Positions 10,146-21,133 of a DNA stretch of 64,000 nucleotides are shown piece after piece (position 1 is the stretch's first letter; every line of letters begins with the position of its first letter). The stretch spans positions 105,091,097 to 105,155,096 of the forward strand of contig CM037590.1 in assembly GCA_021018995.1 (NCBI GenBank), read 5' to 3'. The notes beneath the pieces were generated by a model. That model did no database searches. It was not told the DNA's origin and saw only the letters and a program-made list of their open reading frames with translations. The translations under genes were made by a program, and so were the position numbers. Source of the DNA: Chloranthus sessilifolius. Its lineage: Eukaryota; Streptophyta; Magnoliopsida; Chloranthales; Chloranthaceae.

Positions 10146-12049
10146 TATTTGCACATGTTTTGAGTTAGGAGTCGTGTCTTGTAAATATATTTTCTAATAT
10201 AATGAACTTTCTTTTTGTTACTTCTTTGTACCTATTACTCTATTTAATTTTTGTTTGTCTGTTTGTGTGTTTGTTAATGTGTTGTGTGTCAATTTTTTGA
10301 TTTTCTCTGCTTTAGTGTAGTATTTTAAGTATCTCTGTTTGTTCACTGCTACACACCCATTGTCCTTTGAATCAGTGAGGACACTGCTCCTCATAGGTTT
10401 GGGGGTGTGGCAGATTCTGCCAATGAAATAGTTAACATAAGTGCAGCAGATTCAAGTGAGTAAGACAGAAACAGAACCATGCTCACCTAAGAATCATTAG
10501 AAAAATGAGAAATTTAAAATTTTGCAGACCTTTAGGTATTACAAACTTTTAAATTTTAACTTTTCCATGATGTGAACACTAAGTAAACTCACTTGTGTCC
10601 GTACTGAGTGAATCATTAAAGAGAGAAAAAGGTAAGGACATACTTAAAAATTCAATGGAAGACCATAACTAGTGAGAGTTGGGCCTACAAATTTTTTTTT
10701 CCCTTCCTTCGAGGAGTGACTGAGGCAATTCTTCTAGCTCTAAGGACTGGCTGAGGCAATGCCCACACTAGAAGTTAGGCACCTCCAAGTTAAAAAAACT
10801 GACAACACTCATGAAACCTAGGAAAGGATCAAGGCCTCCTCTTGGACAGTTTGAGCTTAAACAGACCAAATCCTAATCAATTTCCCTTGTGCACACACTT
10901 GTTGAGCCTTAATTTCTAATTTTCTTCAAAATACAACTAAGTACTTACACCTAAACCTATGGACCTGACTCAAACCTACCCTCACTCTGAGAATTCAGAA
11001 GGTACAGGAGAAGGAGCTGAAGATGGACATGATAGGGTCAACATTGGGTGAATGGAGAAGAGATACCTAAAGTTGAGCAGCTGAGGAAAAAGGTGGCAAG
11101 TCACAAACACAAAAATAAAAACAAAAATAGAAAGAAAAATACAAGAAAAGAAAGAAAAATAATATTGAAGAGGAGGGAGAGAGGAATCAAGAGGAACAGT
11201 TCCTTGAAAAAATCATAATGAAGAGGAAAAGCTGGCCGCTTCAAGTCTGAAAACTTTGAAAGAAAATGAAAGGGACTAAACTAAAAAGAGGTGAAGTCAT
11301 GAATCACCTCCTTCACTTACTGATTTCTCAACTTTGAATCCCTTTTCAACCCTACATTCTTTATAACCCAATTCATAAGCCACATTACAACCCAGCTAAA
11401 GACCTTGTGATCCAAAGTTAAATGAGCTGTCAAGAAGAGACAAGGAGTTATCCAATCTATTGTGAGGACCTGCCAATGATGCCAGGACTTAGATGCTTTG
11501 CCTATGCTAATGCTTACAGACCCATTTGGGGGCTGTAACTACTCTTGAGCTTGAGAGAAAATGAAACTCTCAAGGTCCCTTATGAGAGTATGCCCTGGTG
11601 AGCATTGGGTCTGATGTTGAATGTATTAGGCATGGCCTATAACCTGATTTTAAATTAATGATGAGCTTAGTGCTGATATACAAGTGTTGTCCCCCTTGTT
11701 GTGAGCTAATTGGAAATGTTGTGCACTCAGGTAGAGTTTGTGATGATTAAATGTCTGTACTTTTCATGTCCAAATTTCTCACATTTTTATTAAATCAAAG
11801 GTGAACTGATGCTCTATTTTTTGATAGCTGACCTGAGAATGTTGCACCTTTGTTAACTATTTCATTGAGAAGTTTGTGGGAATCTTCACTGAAAACCCTC
11901 AGGAGACTTCATTCATCCACTAGGGATCACCTAGGGGTTTAAAAGGCTTGGTACATATGCTACATGTATCCGTGCTCCCTACGAAAGTGGATTTCAATTC
12001 TTAAAGTAGTTGTTTTAATTTATCCTTTGCTCAGGGACTAGCAAAGATT
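10146..12049 (+). other. Conserved noncoding 3' tail of element 1
   Basis: No ORF of note. It aligns along its whole length with 32202-34081 (B), 25331-27268 (A), the complement of 43093-44968 (D) and 62772-64000 (E). It includes the hairpin/polypurine motif at 10375-10407, A-rich tracts near 11100-11160 and a block just before the tract mentioning CTCAGGAGACTTC...CACTAGGGATCACCTAGGGG, near 11900-11940. Confidence 0.7.
10375..10407 (+). promoter_or_regulatory. Hairpin plus internal polypurine-tract copy
   Basis: GAGGA-CACTGC-TCCTC can fold into a 5-bp stem. It is followed by AGGTTTGGGGGTG at 10395-10407, an exact copy of the true polypurine tract at 12050-12062, 1655 bp upstream of it. The same arrangement occurs in B, A and D. 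E has the motif with a weaker hairpin. Confidence 0.65.
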
Positions 12050-12062
12050 AGGTTTGGGGGTG
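12050..12062 (+). promoter_or_regulatory. Polypurine tract of element 1
   Basis: AGGTTTGGGGGTG lies directly against the TG start of the 3' LTR, the position required for plus-strand DNA priming in LTR retrotransposons. Confidence 0.85.
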
Positions 12063-14295
12063 TGTTATGCACTGAAAATACTACTTTTCACCTCTTAACC
12101 TAGCCTTTGATGGACCTTGAAGCCACTAATAATTATTTGTTAAGTATATTTTACAGTTAGTAATAAAATATGCAGCTTAATATAAAACCCTGGCTTTTTG
12201 GCCCAAAGAGAGAGAGAATACAAGCAAAGAAGACAGCTAAGCCAAAGCCTAATAGAACACCTTGGTAGTGCTCACCATGGTGACTCACTGTTACTGATCA
12301 TCATTGACCTAAAGTCTAGCAGATGACTGAAGTCAGCTGAGAAGGAAGGATGCTGCAACAATAACAAGTGTAGTGCAGCAGAGTGTCAAGAAATAGACCT
12401 CGCAGAGTTGAGGAGCCTCCCCATGAAGTTAAAGATGTAGTGGAAGAAGCTCTCGCGCAGATAGGCCGCGCAGTCAAGAGGAGAGCTGTAAAGACATCGC
12501 GAAGATCTCGCGATATAAAACCTTCAGAATTCGTGGTCACGAAGCTCTCGCAAAGATCAAGACTTAAAGCAGCCATGCGAGGAACCCAGCGAGTCCATAT
12601 GCGTAGAGAATAAAAAGTCTCATCGCGGAGTTCTCACATTGCCCTGAAAGAGAGAGACGCCCAAAATTCTCCTCGCGCAGATCTCGCACACTCTGGAGCC
12701 TTACAAGTTGCTACGCGAGCGTAGGAGCCCACCTGTGCGAGTACTTAGCGAGAGAGAGCTCCTGAAGCTCTACTACACAAAACACCCTGGCTCTCTAGAT
12801 CATCTCCTCGTGACCTGCGATCTTGAAGCAAGCTGCGATTCACTAAAGGTTCTTGCACAAATGAGCCATTCCCATCACCAAAGGCAACTCATGAAAAGCA
12901 AAGCAACTATCTTGAGTAAACTAAAGCATTGCCGACCTGCAAGCCTTGAGCTCTCCACTTCTCAGTTTAACTTAGGAACCTTTTGGGAATTTACCAAGGC
13001 TAGGGCACACTTCTCGAGGCACATATTTTGAAGCACACATCTCGAGGCATTTAAGGGTTATAACAGTGCCATGTCTGCTAGAAAAATTAGGGTTAATCTC
13101 TTTAGAGCCAAGGCCATTTTGATAGAGTATATAAGCTGTACTTAGAGTTTATTATTTTGATCTTTCCTTCATCCTCTGCCGGCTGAGAGCTCTAGCAGGC
13201 TAGGTTTAGGATTCGATCACCTCTTTTTCCTATTTCTCTTCTCTCTTAGCTCAGCACTTGCTGGCTAATCCCCCTGTAAGCAGCTAGGTTTAGTTTTGTT
13301 TTAGTCTTGTAATAGATTTTGTATACATTGAGATCGTGGATGAGCAGTTGTGTATGGGCTACATCCAGGAGATAGTTCATTGTAAGTTTTATTATTATCA
13401 ATAAACTGCTTTTTTAATGCAGGCTATTTATAGTAATGACTAGCTGAGCTAAAGGCCTTATTCAACCTGTTGCATGGTCCTTTTTACGGCTACTAATGAG
13501 CAGTTAGCCTTATTAAAGCACTTAGAGTTTTATGGGTTGGAATACCTATGGATGTCAGCCAGGTCTATGCGCAGATCTGGAGAGCTTGTAGCACTGGAAT
13601 TACATAGTGGTGTAATAGTATTCAAGGCTAGAGCTGGTCTAGTGGCTGTAGAAATGATCAGTCCACTCTTCTAGATTAGACTAGCGAATTTCTGGTTTAA
13701 CTAATGAGATTTGACAGACTCTATCAGATACCCTGTGACCATTATAGTGGACAGAGTATAACCCTAAGAGCGCCCCAAATGGCATGGGTTAAACTGGGAG
13801 CTTATACCTTGTTGAGGCTATTAATAGCATCTCAGCAAGGAGCACTGCAGAGATAGACTAATTTTGAGTTACATTACTGTATCATTAACTCTAGCTCAAC
13901 CTGCTTACTTCTCATAATTTTTGTATTTTATTTTGGCACACACTACTACCACCTTCTTCTTAACCCTTTCATTAGGATAGGGCTACATTTTATTTCTCTG
14001 TTTTTAGGATTAATTTAGTATAGTCGTGACACCCAACTCCCTTTCTTTAGGATTGTCAGATCTGTAGCTAGATCTGGAGGCCTACTATTATAGGCAGTTT
14101 TGGGTTCTAGATCAATTTCTCTGTAGGATAAACTCTTACTTATCAAAACTTGCTATAATAGACCCTGTATCTTACAGGATTGTATGTATTTTAGACTTGC
14201 TGTGCTGGCCCATCTCCAATTCCCCACTCTTGATTTATTCTCTCCACTGTTCTTAATAAAATAACAGCAAGAGTTTCGAAATAAAAATTACAACA
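12063..14295 (+). repeat. 3' LTR of element 1 (2233 bp)
   Basis: Starts TGTTATGCACTGAAAA after the polypurine tract and ends TTACAACA. From 14297 the sequence is integrase coding DNA. Homologous to the B LTR (34095 to about 36806) and, more distantly, to the A, D and E LTRs. The CpG-word array is at about 12400-12760 (several CTCGCG, TCGCGA, GCGAG) and the TATATAAG box at 13128-13135. A TGTGACACCCAACTC-type block common to 1 and B lies near 14025. Confidence 0.85.
13128..13135 (+). promoter_or_regulatory. LTR TATA box (TATATAAG)
   Basis: Matches the position and context of the boxes at 5942 and 35248, about 370 bp downstream of the CpG-word array. Confidence 0.6.
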
Positions 14296-14296
14296 T

Positions 14297-14743
14297 AAGG
14301 CTTGTCACCTGCTAGTGGAGTTGGAACATAGAGCTTATTGGGCTGTTAAAATATTGAATTTAGATCTAACACCTGCTGGTATGCACAGGAAGCTGTAGCT
14401 GTCAGAGCTTGAGGAATTGAGATTGGATGCATATGCCAACTCAAGGATTTACAAAGAAAAATCTAAAGCTTTCTTTGACAAGGGACTGATGAGGAAGGAT
14501 TTCAAGGCTGGTACCAAGGTTTGGTTATTTAACTCCAAGTTAAAAAAATTTCTAGGGAAGCTAAAATCCAGGTGGGATGGACCTTATACTATCATCCATG
14601 CCTCCCCATCTGGTGCTGTGGAGATCTTGGATCCCATTTCTGGGAAGAGCATGAAAGTGAATGGTCAAAGGCTAAAGATTTGTGTAGAAAATTCTGTGGA
14701 GCCTCCTCAGACCATCCACCTTCATGAGCCTCCCACTACTTAG
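14297..14743 (+). pseudogene. pol: Integrase C-terminal fragment of element B
   Basis: Begins abruptly with KACHL, then VELEHRAYWAVK, and continues through LSELEELRLDAY to the integrase C-terminal module with WLFNSKLKKF and GKLKSRWDGPY. This is the GPF/GPY-like region that binds DNA or directs target choice in Gypsy integrases. One stop occurs near 14397. The catalytic core is absent because element 1's LTR abuts the N-terminal edge. The same region is present in A (about 23790-24269) and E (about 61200-61614), so identity is secure. Confidence 0.85.
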
Positions 14744-15996
14744 TTATCCACAGCTCTGCAAACTGTGTACCATACTTGCTGAATTTTTTTTGTGTTGTTT
14801 AAAAATCTGTCATGTGTTATCTTTGTTTTATTGTTGATGTGCTGAAAGTTTCTGTTTGATTGTGTTAGTGTTTGACATCTGAATCTAATGGGCATGTTTC
14901 CTGCTGTGATTGAAATGTGCACAGACCTGCGGTCATTTAAATGTCCATGAACCTACTATAAGTTAAAATCATTTAAATGCTAGGATATTTACTCTGTGCA
15001 TATGTTGGTAATGGGCATGAGTTGATCAGAGGTGAAATAGATGAATTGTGAAGAAAGTTGGTGCTGATGCATAATGGCAGGGTGCATGACAGTTTACATG
15101 CACAGGCCAGTGTGCAAGCATTGAGATGGAGTGGATTTGGATTTTTCGTGAGGCTCAATGGCCAGCATGTCACACTCGCGAGCTATTTTTGGGCCTTCTC
15201 ACGGGGCCCTGATATGAAAATTACAGCTTCGCGAGAGCCTTGCGAGTGAAATACCTAAAGAAAGCCTAAAAATGAGCCTCGTGAGGCTTTTTCTTCTTCG
15301 CGACACTAAGCTACGCGACAAGTGGATATCATGCATTTTATACCTCGCGAGGGCCTCACGAGCAAAATTTCTAAATCTTGCACTATCAAATACCTCGCGA
15401 AGACCTTCGTTCTCTGAAAAGATGCTTCTCGCAAGAGTAACCTTTACCTGCGCGAGGGATACCAATGTTCCTCTTGCGTGATTCAAATTCAAATCAGCTC
15501 TGCGAGGCCTTTTTCTTCTCAGCAAATGCATTTCTCACGAGATCCCACTTTCACATGTGAGAACAACTTTGCTCCACGATTACCTAGAGAGAACCGCGCG
15601 AGGCATGGGTGTCACCCACTTATAACCCGCAAAATCTTCATTTCTTCATTCTTCTTCTCTTTACCCAAGCTTCCACTGCGCACCTCTGAGCTTCCCTCTC
15701 CCTTCTTTCTCCTTTACTGCCCGTACTACTCCAGCACAGTCACTCTGCACCTACCATTATGCTCCACACCAACTCCCGATCATTTTGCACTTGGTTTAGC
15801 AAAATTTGATCCACTGTGCAACATTTAGACCGAAACCCTAGCAATTTCATGGTAAGTGTTCTCAGTCTTCCATTTATTTTGATTGGTCTGCAATTTTAGT
15901 GTTGAGTAGGGAGGATTTTTTGTGCAATACTTTCCTTGGAGTGTGAACTACCCAGTCTGTGTGTTTCAAAACCTATTTTTAAGGATTTGTGTAGCC
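14744..15996 (+). other. Spacer with CpG-palindrome array and likely internal promoter
   Basis: Noncoding despite open frames at 15199-15531 and 15478-15828. From about 15140 to 15600 it holds many variants of CTCGCGAG, including CCTCGCGAGG near 15344 (perfect palindrome), and about eight CGCG cores by eye. A TATAAC-like box follows at 15621-15626, then a pyrimidine-rich leader. A splice donor ATG/GTAAGT (GT at 15852-15853) and acceptor TTTTTAAG (AG at 15982-15983) give a 132-nt intron ending 14 nt before the accessory ORF start. The layout suggests a second transcript starting here. Confidence 0.5.
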
Positions 15997-16419
15997 ATGA
16001 CCACGACTTCCAAGTTCATTGATACTCAAGCAGCCTTGGTGAACCCTACACCAACTGACAGCCTTATGGCCACAAGGAAATCTATGAGGATTGCAGAGGC
16101 CTCCACTGTGGAGACCAGTGATATACTTAGACCACAGGTTGAGCCTCAAGTGGAAAAGATTAAAAAGAGGGCTGCTCCTATGAAGAAGGCTAAGTCTGTG
16201 GCCTCTGATGCCCCTACTCCCAAGACAAAATCAGCACCTAAGAAGAGGGCCAGAAACCACCCCCCTGCTACCAAGAGCCCTGAGAAGTCTAAGAAAAAAT
16301 AAAAGAAGGGCAAGGAAGTTGTCTCTGAGGTTGCCCAAGAGGAAGACTCAGAAGATGGCTCACTCACAACTCCTTCTGAGTTTGTGGCTGTCATCAAATT
16401 GGAGGCTGAGACAGCCTTT
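15997..16419 (+). pseudogene. Accessory ORF of element B, N-terminal part
   Basis: Starts at the ATG of MTTTSKFIDT (15997), homologous to MAKSSKFIDT in element 1. The N-terminal TRKSMRIAEAST block is conserved. It is followed by a Lys-rich tract (KKRAAPMKKAK...KKRARNHPPATKS) that looks like a nuclear localisation signal. A CAA-to-TAA change gives a stop at 16300-16302 where element 1 has Gln. The frame otherwise continues to LEAETAF, where element A is inserted. The protein resumes at 29195. Confidence 0.75.
16415..16419. repeat. Target-site duplication of element A, left copy (CCTTT)
   Basis: CCTTT precedes the TG of the 5' LTR and recurs immediately after the CA of the 3' LTR at 29195-29199. 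Five base pairs is the size expected of Gypsy integrases. Confidence 0.9.
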
Positions 16420-18342
16420 TGTTAAGCAGTAAAAAATACCATTTTTCTCCTCCTAACCTGACCTTTGGAAGATCCTTGAGGTGTCTAATAATGTGTTTTA
16501 AGTATGTTTTGTAGATAAGCAATAAATTGCAACCTTAACACAGACAACCAACAAAAAGGGCCAAATAAGCAACCTGCAGCCTCAACCTGTGCTCAAACTC
16601 CAACAATCCACAGAGCCTTAGAAACTCATTGAAGGCCATGAACCCAATTGGGTGCACCGAGACCAAGTATAATGCCAAGGGATGAAGATTGAATCCACCC
16701 AAAGGTGACTGAGGGCGAGACAAAAGAAAGACAACACATTAGAAGTGCGTGCCAGTCAAGAAAGCATAGAAATCAAGCTGTTGAGGGGTTCTCTTAAGCT
16801 GCCGAGAGTATCTGATGCCTAAATGAGAAGATAGCGAGAGGATTGATTCACATGTCGAGAGGTTCAACTAAACCCGTCGCTCAGTTCACTCAATCCTGTC
16901 GATACCTGCTAAGTGTGGTCCTCGAGAGGATGAAAGGAAGCTGTCACAGGATCTGCGACAACCAATTGACGAGTCGACCATAACCTGTTGAGGGGATGAA
17001 TGAAATAGTTGTCAATCCTATCGACAAGCGCTGCCAATCCTCTCGATAGGTCTACAAACCTGTCGATATGCATGCAAAGCAAGGCAAAACCTGTAGAGAA
17101 GATCCCGAACCTCTTGACACTCGATTTGGGGAAGTTCTCAGTTATTTCTTCAGCAGCTGTCCATGCCAGAAGTCTGTGCACATGTTCCAAAGCATGTCAG
17201 CGACCCCTGGGGGTATTTTTGGCACACAATGGGCCACGCACAGAACCCTAACAGTATCACATGTACTTGCCAGATGAGAGTCGATGGGAGAAGAGCTTCT
17301 AGAAGAGAAATCAGCCACATCAGCATAATAAATTTATTCCCTTGTGTTCTGATTGGCTAAAATGGATCTGAGGACAGAGGAGGAGAGTATAAAAGCTTAG
17401 AGAAAATATAGAAGAAAGGATCCAAAAATTGAGAAAATCAGAGCTTAGGGTGAGATCCATTTTTCCAAAATTCTCCCTTCTTCCTCCTTTCTCCCTTCCC
17501 TCTTTAGCCAATCATGAGTGGCTAAACTCTTTTTAGTAGTTAGGGTGAGGTCTTAAGCTGTAAATTGAGAGATTCAAAGGCATTATATGGAACTGTAAGA
17601 TGCACAAATTACAGATCTGAGCATAATTGTGTTATAATTTTGCAATATAATTATGGATTTTAAAGGTGATTCTGATCTATATTTTACTTTTTCGTATTTG
17701 TTTTCCCTGGGTTGGATATTCCTATAGATGTTAGCCTATGAGGGTCTCATATCCTGGCATCTATAGCATCTGTAATGGTTTTCCTGTTCTAATCAAGATC
17801 TTTGAAGTGGAACAATCTCTAGGATGGTCTGTGACCATTAAAGTGGACAGATCATAGCCTTAGGATTGCTTTAATTCTCTGATTGAGATTGGATTCTTAT
17901 ACCTCACCTTTTCCAGGGTAACATGGAAAGTTGGGAGCCAGAAAAGAGGATTGTAGCAAATCAGATCTTAGCATTGCCATTGATTCCTTTGACTGTCAGT
18001 GAGAGACCAATACCCCCTAGCTGTTGTTGTCATCCTTTGATTTTTCATCTCTTCTATATCTCCCCTAATCTCTATGTTGAATTAGATCTGGATCAGTAGA
18101 ACTTAATTATGTAGTTTGTAGTTAAAGTGACAAAACCCCAAAACCTCTCCTCTTTCTTAGATAAGAATAGAGTGCCAGATCCACTGTGGACATATCCTTA
18201 CTTATCCTTTTAAAACTTACTGCAATAGCCCTGAATATTTCCAGGTCAGTGAGTCTGTTTGGCTTGGTGTGTGTGCAATCCATAGATTTTATAATTGTTT
18301 GATTTTAAACCCCTTTTCAATCACAAGGTAAACGGCCCAACA
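16420..18342 (+). repeat. 5' LTR of element A (1923 bp)
   Basis: Begins TGTTAAGCAG and ends GGCCCAACA. The first 150 bp resemble the start of LTRs 1, B, D and E. The array of TCGA words (CCTGTCGATA, CCTCTCGATAGG, ATGTCGAGAGG) lies at about 16780-17130, followed by a GATTGGCT (inverted CCAAT) motif near 17351 and TATAAAAG at 17388-17395. This is U3. R and U5 follow. Confidence 0.92.
17388..17395 (+). promoter_or_regulatory. LTR TATA box (TATAAAAG)
   Basis: Preceded by an inverted CCAAT motif near 17351 and by the CpG-word array. The 3' LTR has the same context with TATAAAAA at 28197-28204. Confidence 0.65.
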
Positions 18343-18348
18343 AGTTTT

Positions 18349-18366
18349 TGGCGCCGTTATCGGGGA
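18349..18366 (+). promoter_or_regulatory. Primer-binding site, tRNA-Asp type
   Basis: TGGCGCCGTTATCGGGGA lies six bases after the 5' LTR. It matches the tRNA-Asp-complementary primer site of Athila/Tat elements with one change (TTATC where TTGCC is usual). Confidence 0.88.
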
Positions 18367-18671
18367 TCTGTGTTTCTAACATGGTAGATCTAAGTTTTTC
18401 TCATTTTTTGGTTAACATATTTTTAATTGTTTGATAAGTGCTTAATTAATTGCTGCTTTAGTTTTTGCTGTAGTTTAACTCTGTTTCAGATATGGATCTG
18501 TGGAGCTAAGTGGAGCTCTGTATCACTTGGAAAAGCATGTAATGCTTAAGTTTGCATCTCTTAACTCTATTTCTATTTCTAGATCTGTAGCTTAGTATAT
18601 CAGCAGTTGTGTAGCTGTCTGTCTTGTGATTGAATTGCTGTTCCTTGCATTGTAATTTGCTGTATTATTCT

Positions 18672-20280
18672 TGATCCTTGAGGTGTGTATGCTTGGGAGG
18701 AGATCTCTTAATCCCAAGATTGCTCCTTTGGATCCTGAGGTTAAAAGACTTCTCAGACCTAAGCACCCCTTACACACTTCTGTTCTTGATTTTGATAATT
18801 CTACAATGGGTGAGCAACCTAGGACCTTGAAGGAATTCAATGCACCAGGGGTTTATATTCTCCCTTCTGCATTCAATTTCCTATTGTTCAAGGGAACTAT
18901 GAGATCAAGTCCTCCATTATCCAAATGCTACTCTTATTCCATGGCCTGAACAAAGAAGACCCATACAAGCATATTGATGAATTTCTAGGACTGTGTACCA
19001 CATTCAATATTGCAAGTTTGGGGGAGGAAGCAACTAGGATGAGACTCTTTCCTTTTTCATTAAAGGATAGAGCCAGAACTTGGTTGTCAATGCTCCCAAC
19101 CAATAGTATTCAGTCCTGGAGTGACCTTCAATGTTAGTTTTTGGCCAAGTTTTTTCCCATGTCCAAGACAAGCCAATTGAGGAAGGGCATTATTTCATTT
19201 GCTCAAGCCCCAACTCAGGACTTTCACCAAGCATGGGAGAGATTCAAGGAGCTCCTGAAGCAATGTCCTCATCATCAAATCCCTAAATGGCAACTTGTTC
19301 AAAGTTTCTATCAGGGAATTGACTCTAAAAGCAGAGATATGGTAGATGTCTCTTGTGGTGGTACCTACCTCGACAAAACTTCTGAGGAGGCTTGGGAATT
19401 GTTTGATATCATCAGTGAGAACTCTATGCAAAGAGAGACATTGGTCAGGGATTGTGAAACTCCTAGAATGGTGAGAGATAATACCACAAGAGGAAAAATG
19501 TATGAGGTGAGTGGACACAATGATTTAGAGAGGAAAGTGGATAGCTTAACCCAAAATTTTGATAAGCTCATGGGAGCAATGCAGTCACCCATGGCTGCTA
19601 CAGTAGAGGAGGCATGTGTTATATGCCAGTCCCCCACTCACTCTCTTGAGGAATGCCCTTCATCTGTCTAATTTCTTGATCTTGTGATGGAACATGTGGC
19701 TGCTACTCAGTCTTTTAGACAACAACCTACTGCTGGTTACCAATGGAGAAACCACCCCAATCTAAGGTAAAGATAAGGTACTCTTCAAAACTAGCAACAA
19801 CAGCCACAACAGTCCATGCCTTATAAAAATGCTCAGCCCTACCAATAGAATTACTTTCCAAGGCCCCATTACCAACAACCCATGGCTCAGCCTATGGCTC
19901 AGCCTGTACAACAAACTGCACCCCCTCCAACTGCTAGATCACTTTCTTTTGAGGAACAAGTTCTGGCCTCATTACAAAATTTAGGGCCCTTGTCTCAAAC
20001 TGTACACTCTTATAGCCAAAGCATTAAAAAGATAGAGGACCATCTTGGCTAGCTGTCTAATGCTTTGACCAAGAGAGAGGAAGGGAGGCTACCTAGCCAA
20101 CCCATGGACAACCCAAGGAGACAATATGCAGTAGGTGAGGTCTCCTCTTCTCATGAGGAAGCCAAATCTGTCACCACATTGAGAAGTGGAAGGCTGGTGG
20201 ACAATCAAGGAGGCTGTGAGCATGCGAAAAATTCAGAAAAAGAAAAAGAAGTAACTACAGAGAATGTACAGCAAGAGTAA
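18672..20280 (+). pseudogene. gag: Athila-type gag of element A, broken
   Basis: Structural polyprotein that would form the virus-like particle. The N-terminal part (about 18672-18940) has the REFNAPGVY-like block (KEFNAPGVYI). Next is the retrotransposon-gag helical domain (about 18925-19400: DPYKHIDEFL, RARTWL, SFYQGID), with a TAG at 19135-19137. A charged helix follows (about 19510-19580), then one zinc knuckle, CVICQSPTHSLEEC (C-x2-C-x4-H-x4-C), at about 19615-19660. The tail is Gln/Pro-rich with YQWRNHPN and ends with a TLRSGR motif. There is a frameshift near 18920 and more stops near 19670, 19770, 19848 and 20050. Start at 18672 is the first plausible Met. A later one is possible. Confidence 0.82.
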
Positions 20281-20355
20281 CTCATGTTGAATAAAGAGGA
20301 AGATGATGATCCTCAATAAAAATATAAAAACAAAAAGAAAGATGATGAGTTGGTT

Positions 20356-21133
20356 AGGCTGCAAATAGGGGAGCAATCCCATATTTGCCATTTCCTAGGG
20401 CAATGCAAGCACCTTCCCCTTTTGATAAATGGCATGCCAAAGTAGAGGAAATGATGAAAACCTTTAAACAAGTAAAGATCAATTTGCCTTTACTTGATGC
20501 AATCAAGCAAGTTCCAGCCTATGCCAAGTTTTTAAAAGACCTTTGCACCCATAAAAGACAATCGAGGATACATCTCTCCAAGAAAGTCTTTTCAGCAGAT
20601 AAAGTGAAGCAGATACTGAATATTGCAATCCCAACAAAGCTCCATGACCCTAGAGTCCCCACTATCCCTTGTATCATTGGGGACCATACCATTGAAAGGC
20701 CTTGTTAGATCTGAGAGCTAGTGTAAATTTGCTTTCAAATTCAGTATATGAGAAGCTGGGCTTAGGAGAATTGAAGCTCACACATGTAGTCTTACAACTA
20801 GCTGACAAAAATGAGAGAAAACCTGTGGGGATCATAGAAGATGTCTTGGTTCGAGTTGACAAATTTTTTTATCCTACTGATTTTTTGGTGCTTGATATGA
20901 AGCCGAGCAACCGTGCTACTTCTATCCCTATGATCCTAGGCAGGCCATTTTTGGCCACTGCAAATGTATGCATACAATGCAGATCAGGGGTTATAGAAGT
21001 GACTTTTGGTAACATGAAAGTCAGGTTGAATGTTTATAGTGCAGCTCATAACCCTCATTTGGAGAATGAGGACTATTTTTCCATTGTTGTGCTGGATAAG
21101 CTTATTGAAGAAACATTTCCTAAATTGCTATAG
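20356..21133 (+). pseudogene. pol: Protease region of element A pol
   Basis: Opens with a gag/protease linker (PFPRAMQ, KFLKDLC, PTIPC). The retropepsin-like fold follows, with LDLRASVNLLSNSVYEKLG at about 20704-20760. The usual Athila motif is D-L-G-A-S-V-N, so the catalytic loop Gly is Arg here. The ILGRPFLATA motif of the C-terminal strand is at about 20933-20965. A TAG at 20706-20708 lies immediately before the active-site segment, and another ends the frame at 21131. In an active element this aspartic protease would cut the polyprotein. This copy should be inactive. Confidence 0.8.

Larger units (their letters stand above)
5476..14295 (+). mobile_element. Athila-like Gypsy element '1', pol-less
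   Basis: Order on the plus strand: 5'-truncated LTR (5476-6012), gag remnant, noncoding spacer, large accessory ORF, 1.9-kb noncoding tail, polypurine tract, and complete 3' LTR (12063-14295, TGTTATGC...TTACAACA). Protease, reverse transcriptase, RNase H and integrase are absent. The gag remnant runs straight into sequence resembling the end of integrase. Immediately 3' of the LTR lies the integrase of element B, interrupted in mid-domain, so element 1 was probably inserted in B. B's left part and element 1's true left end were later lost in a deletion that joined LTR sequence to the chaperonin exon. The 5-bp target duplication cannot be checked because the left end is gone. Confidence 0.75.
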
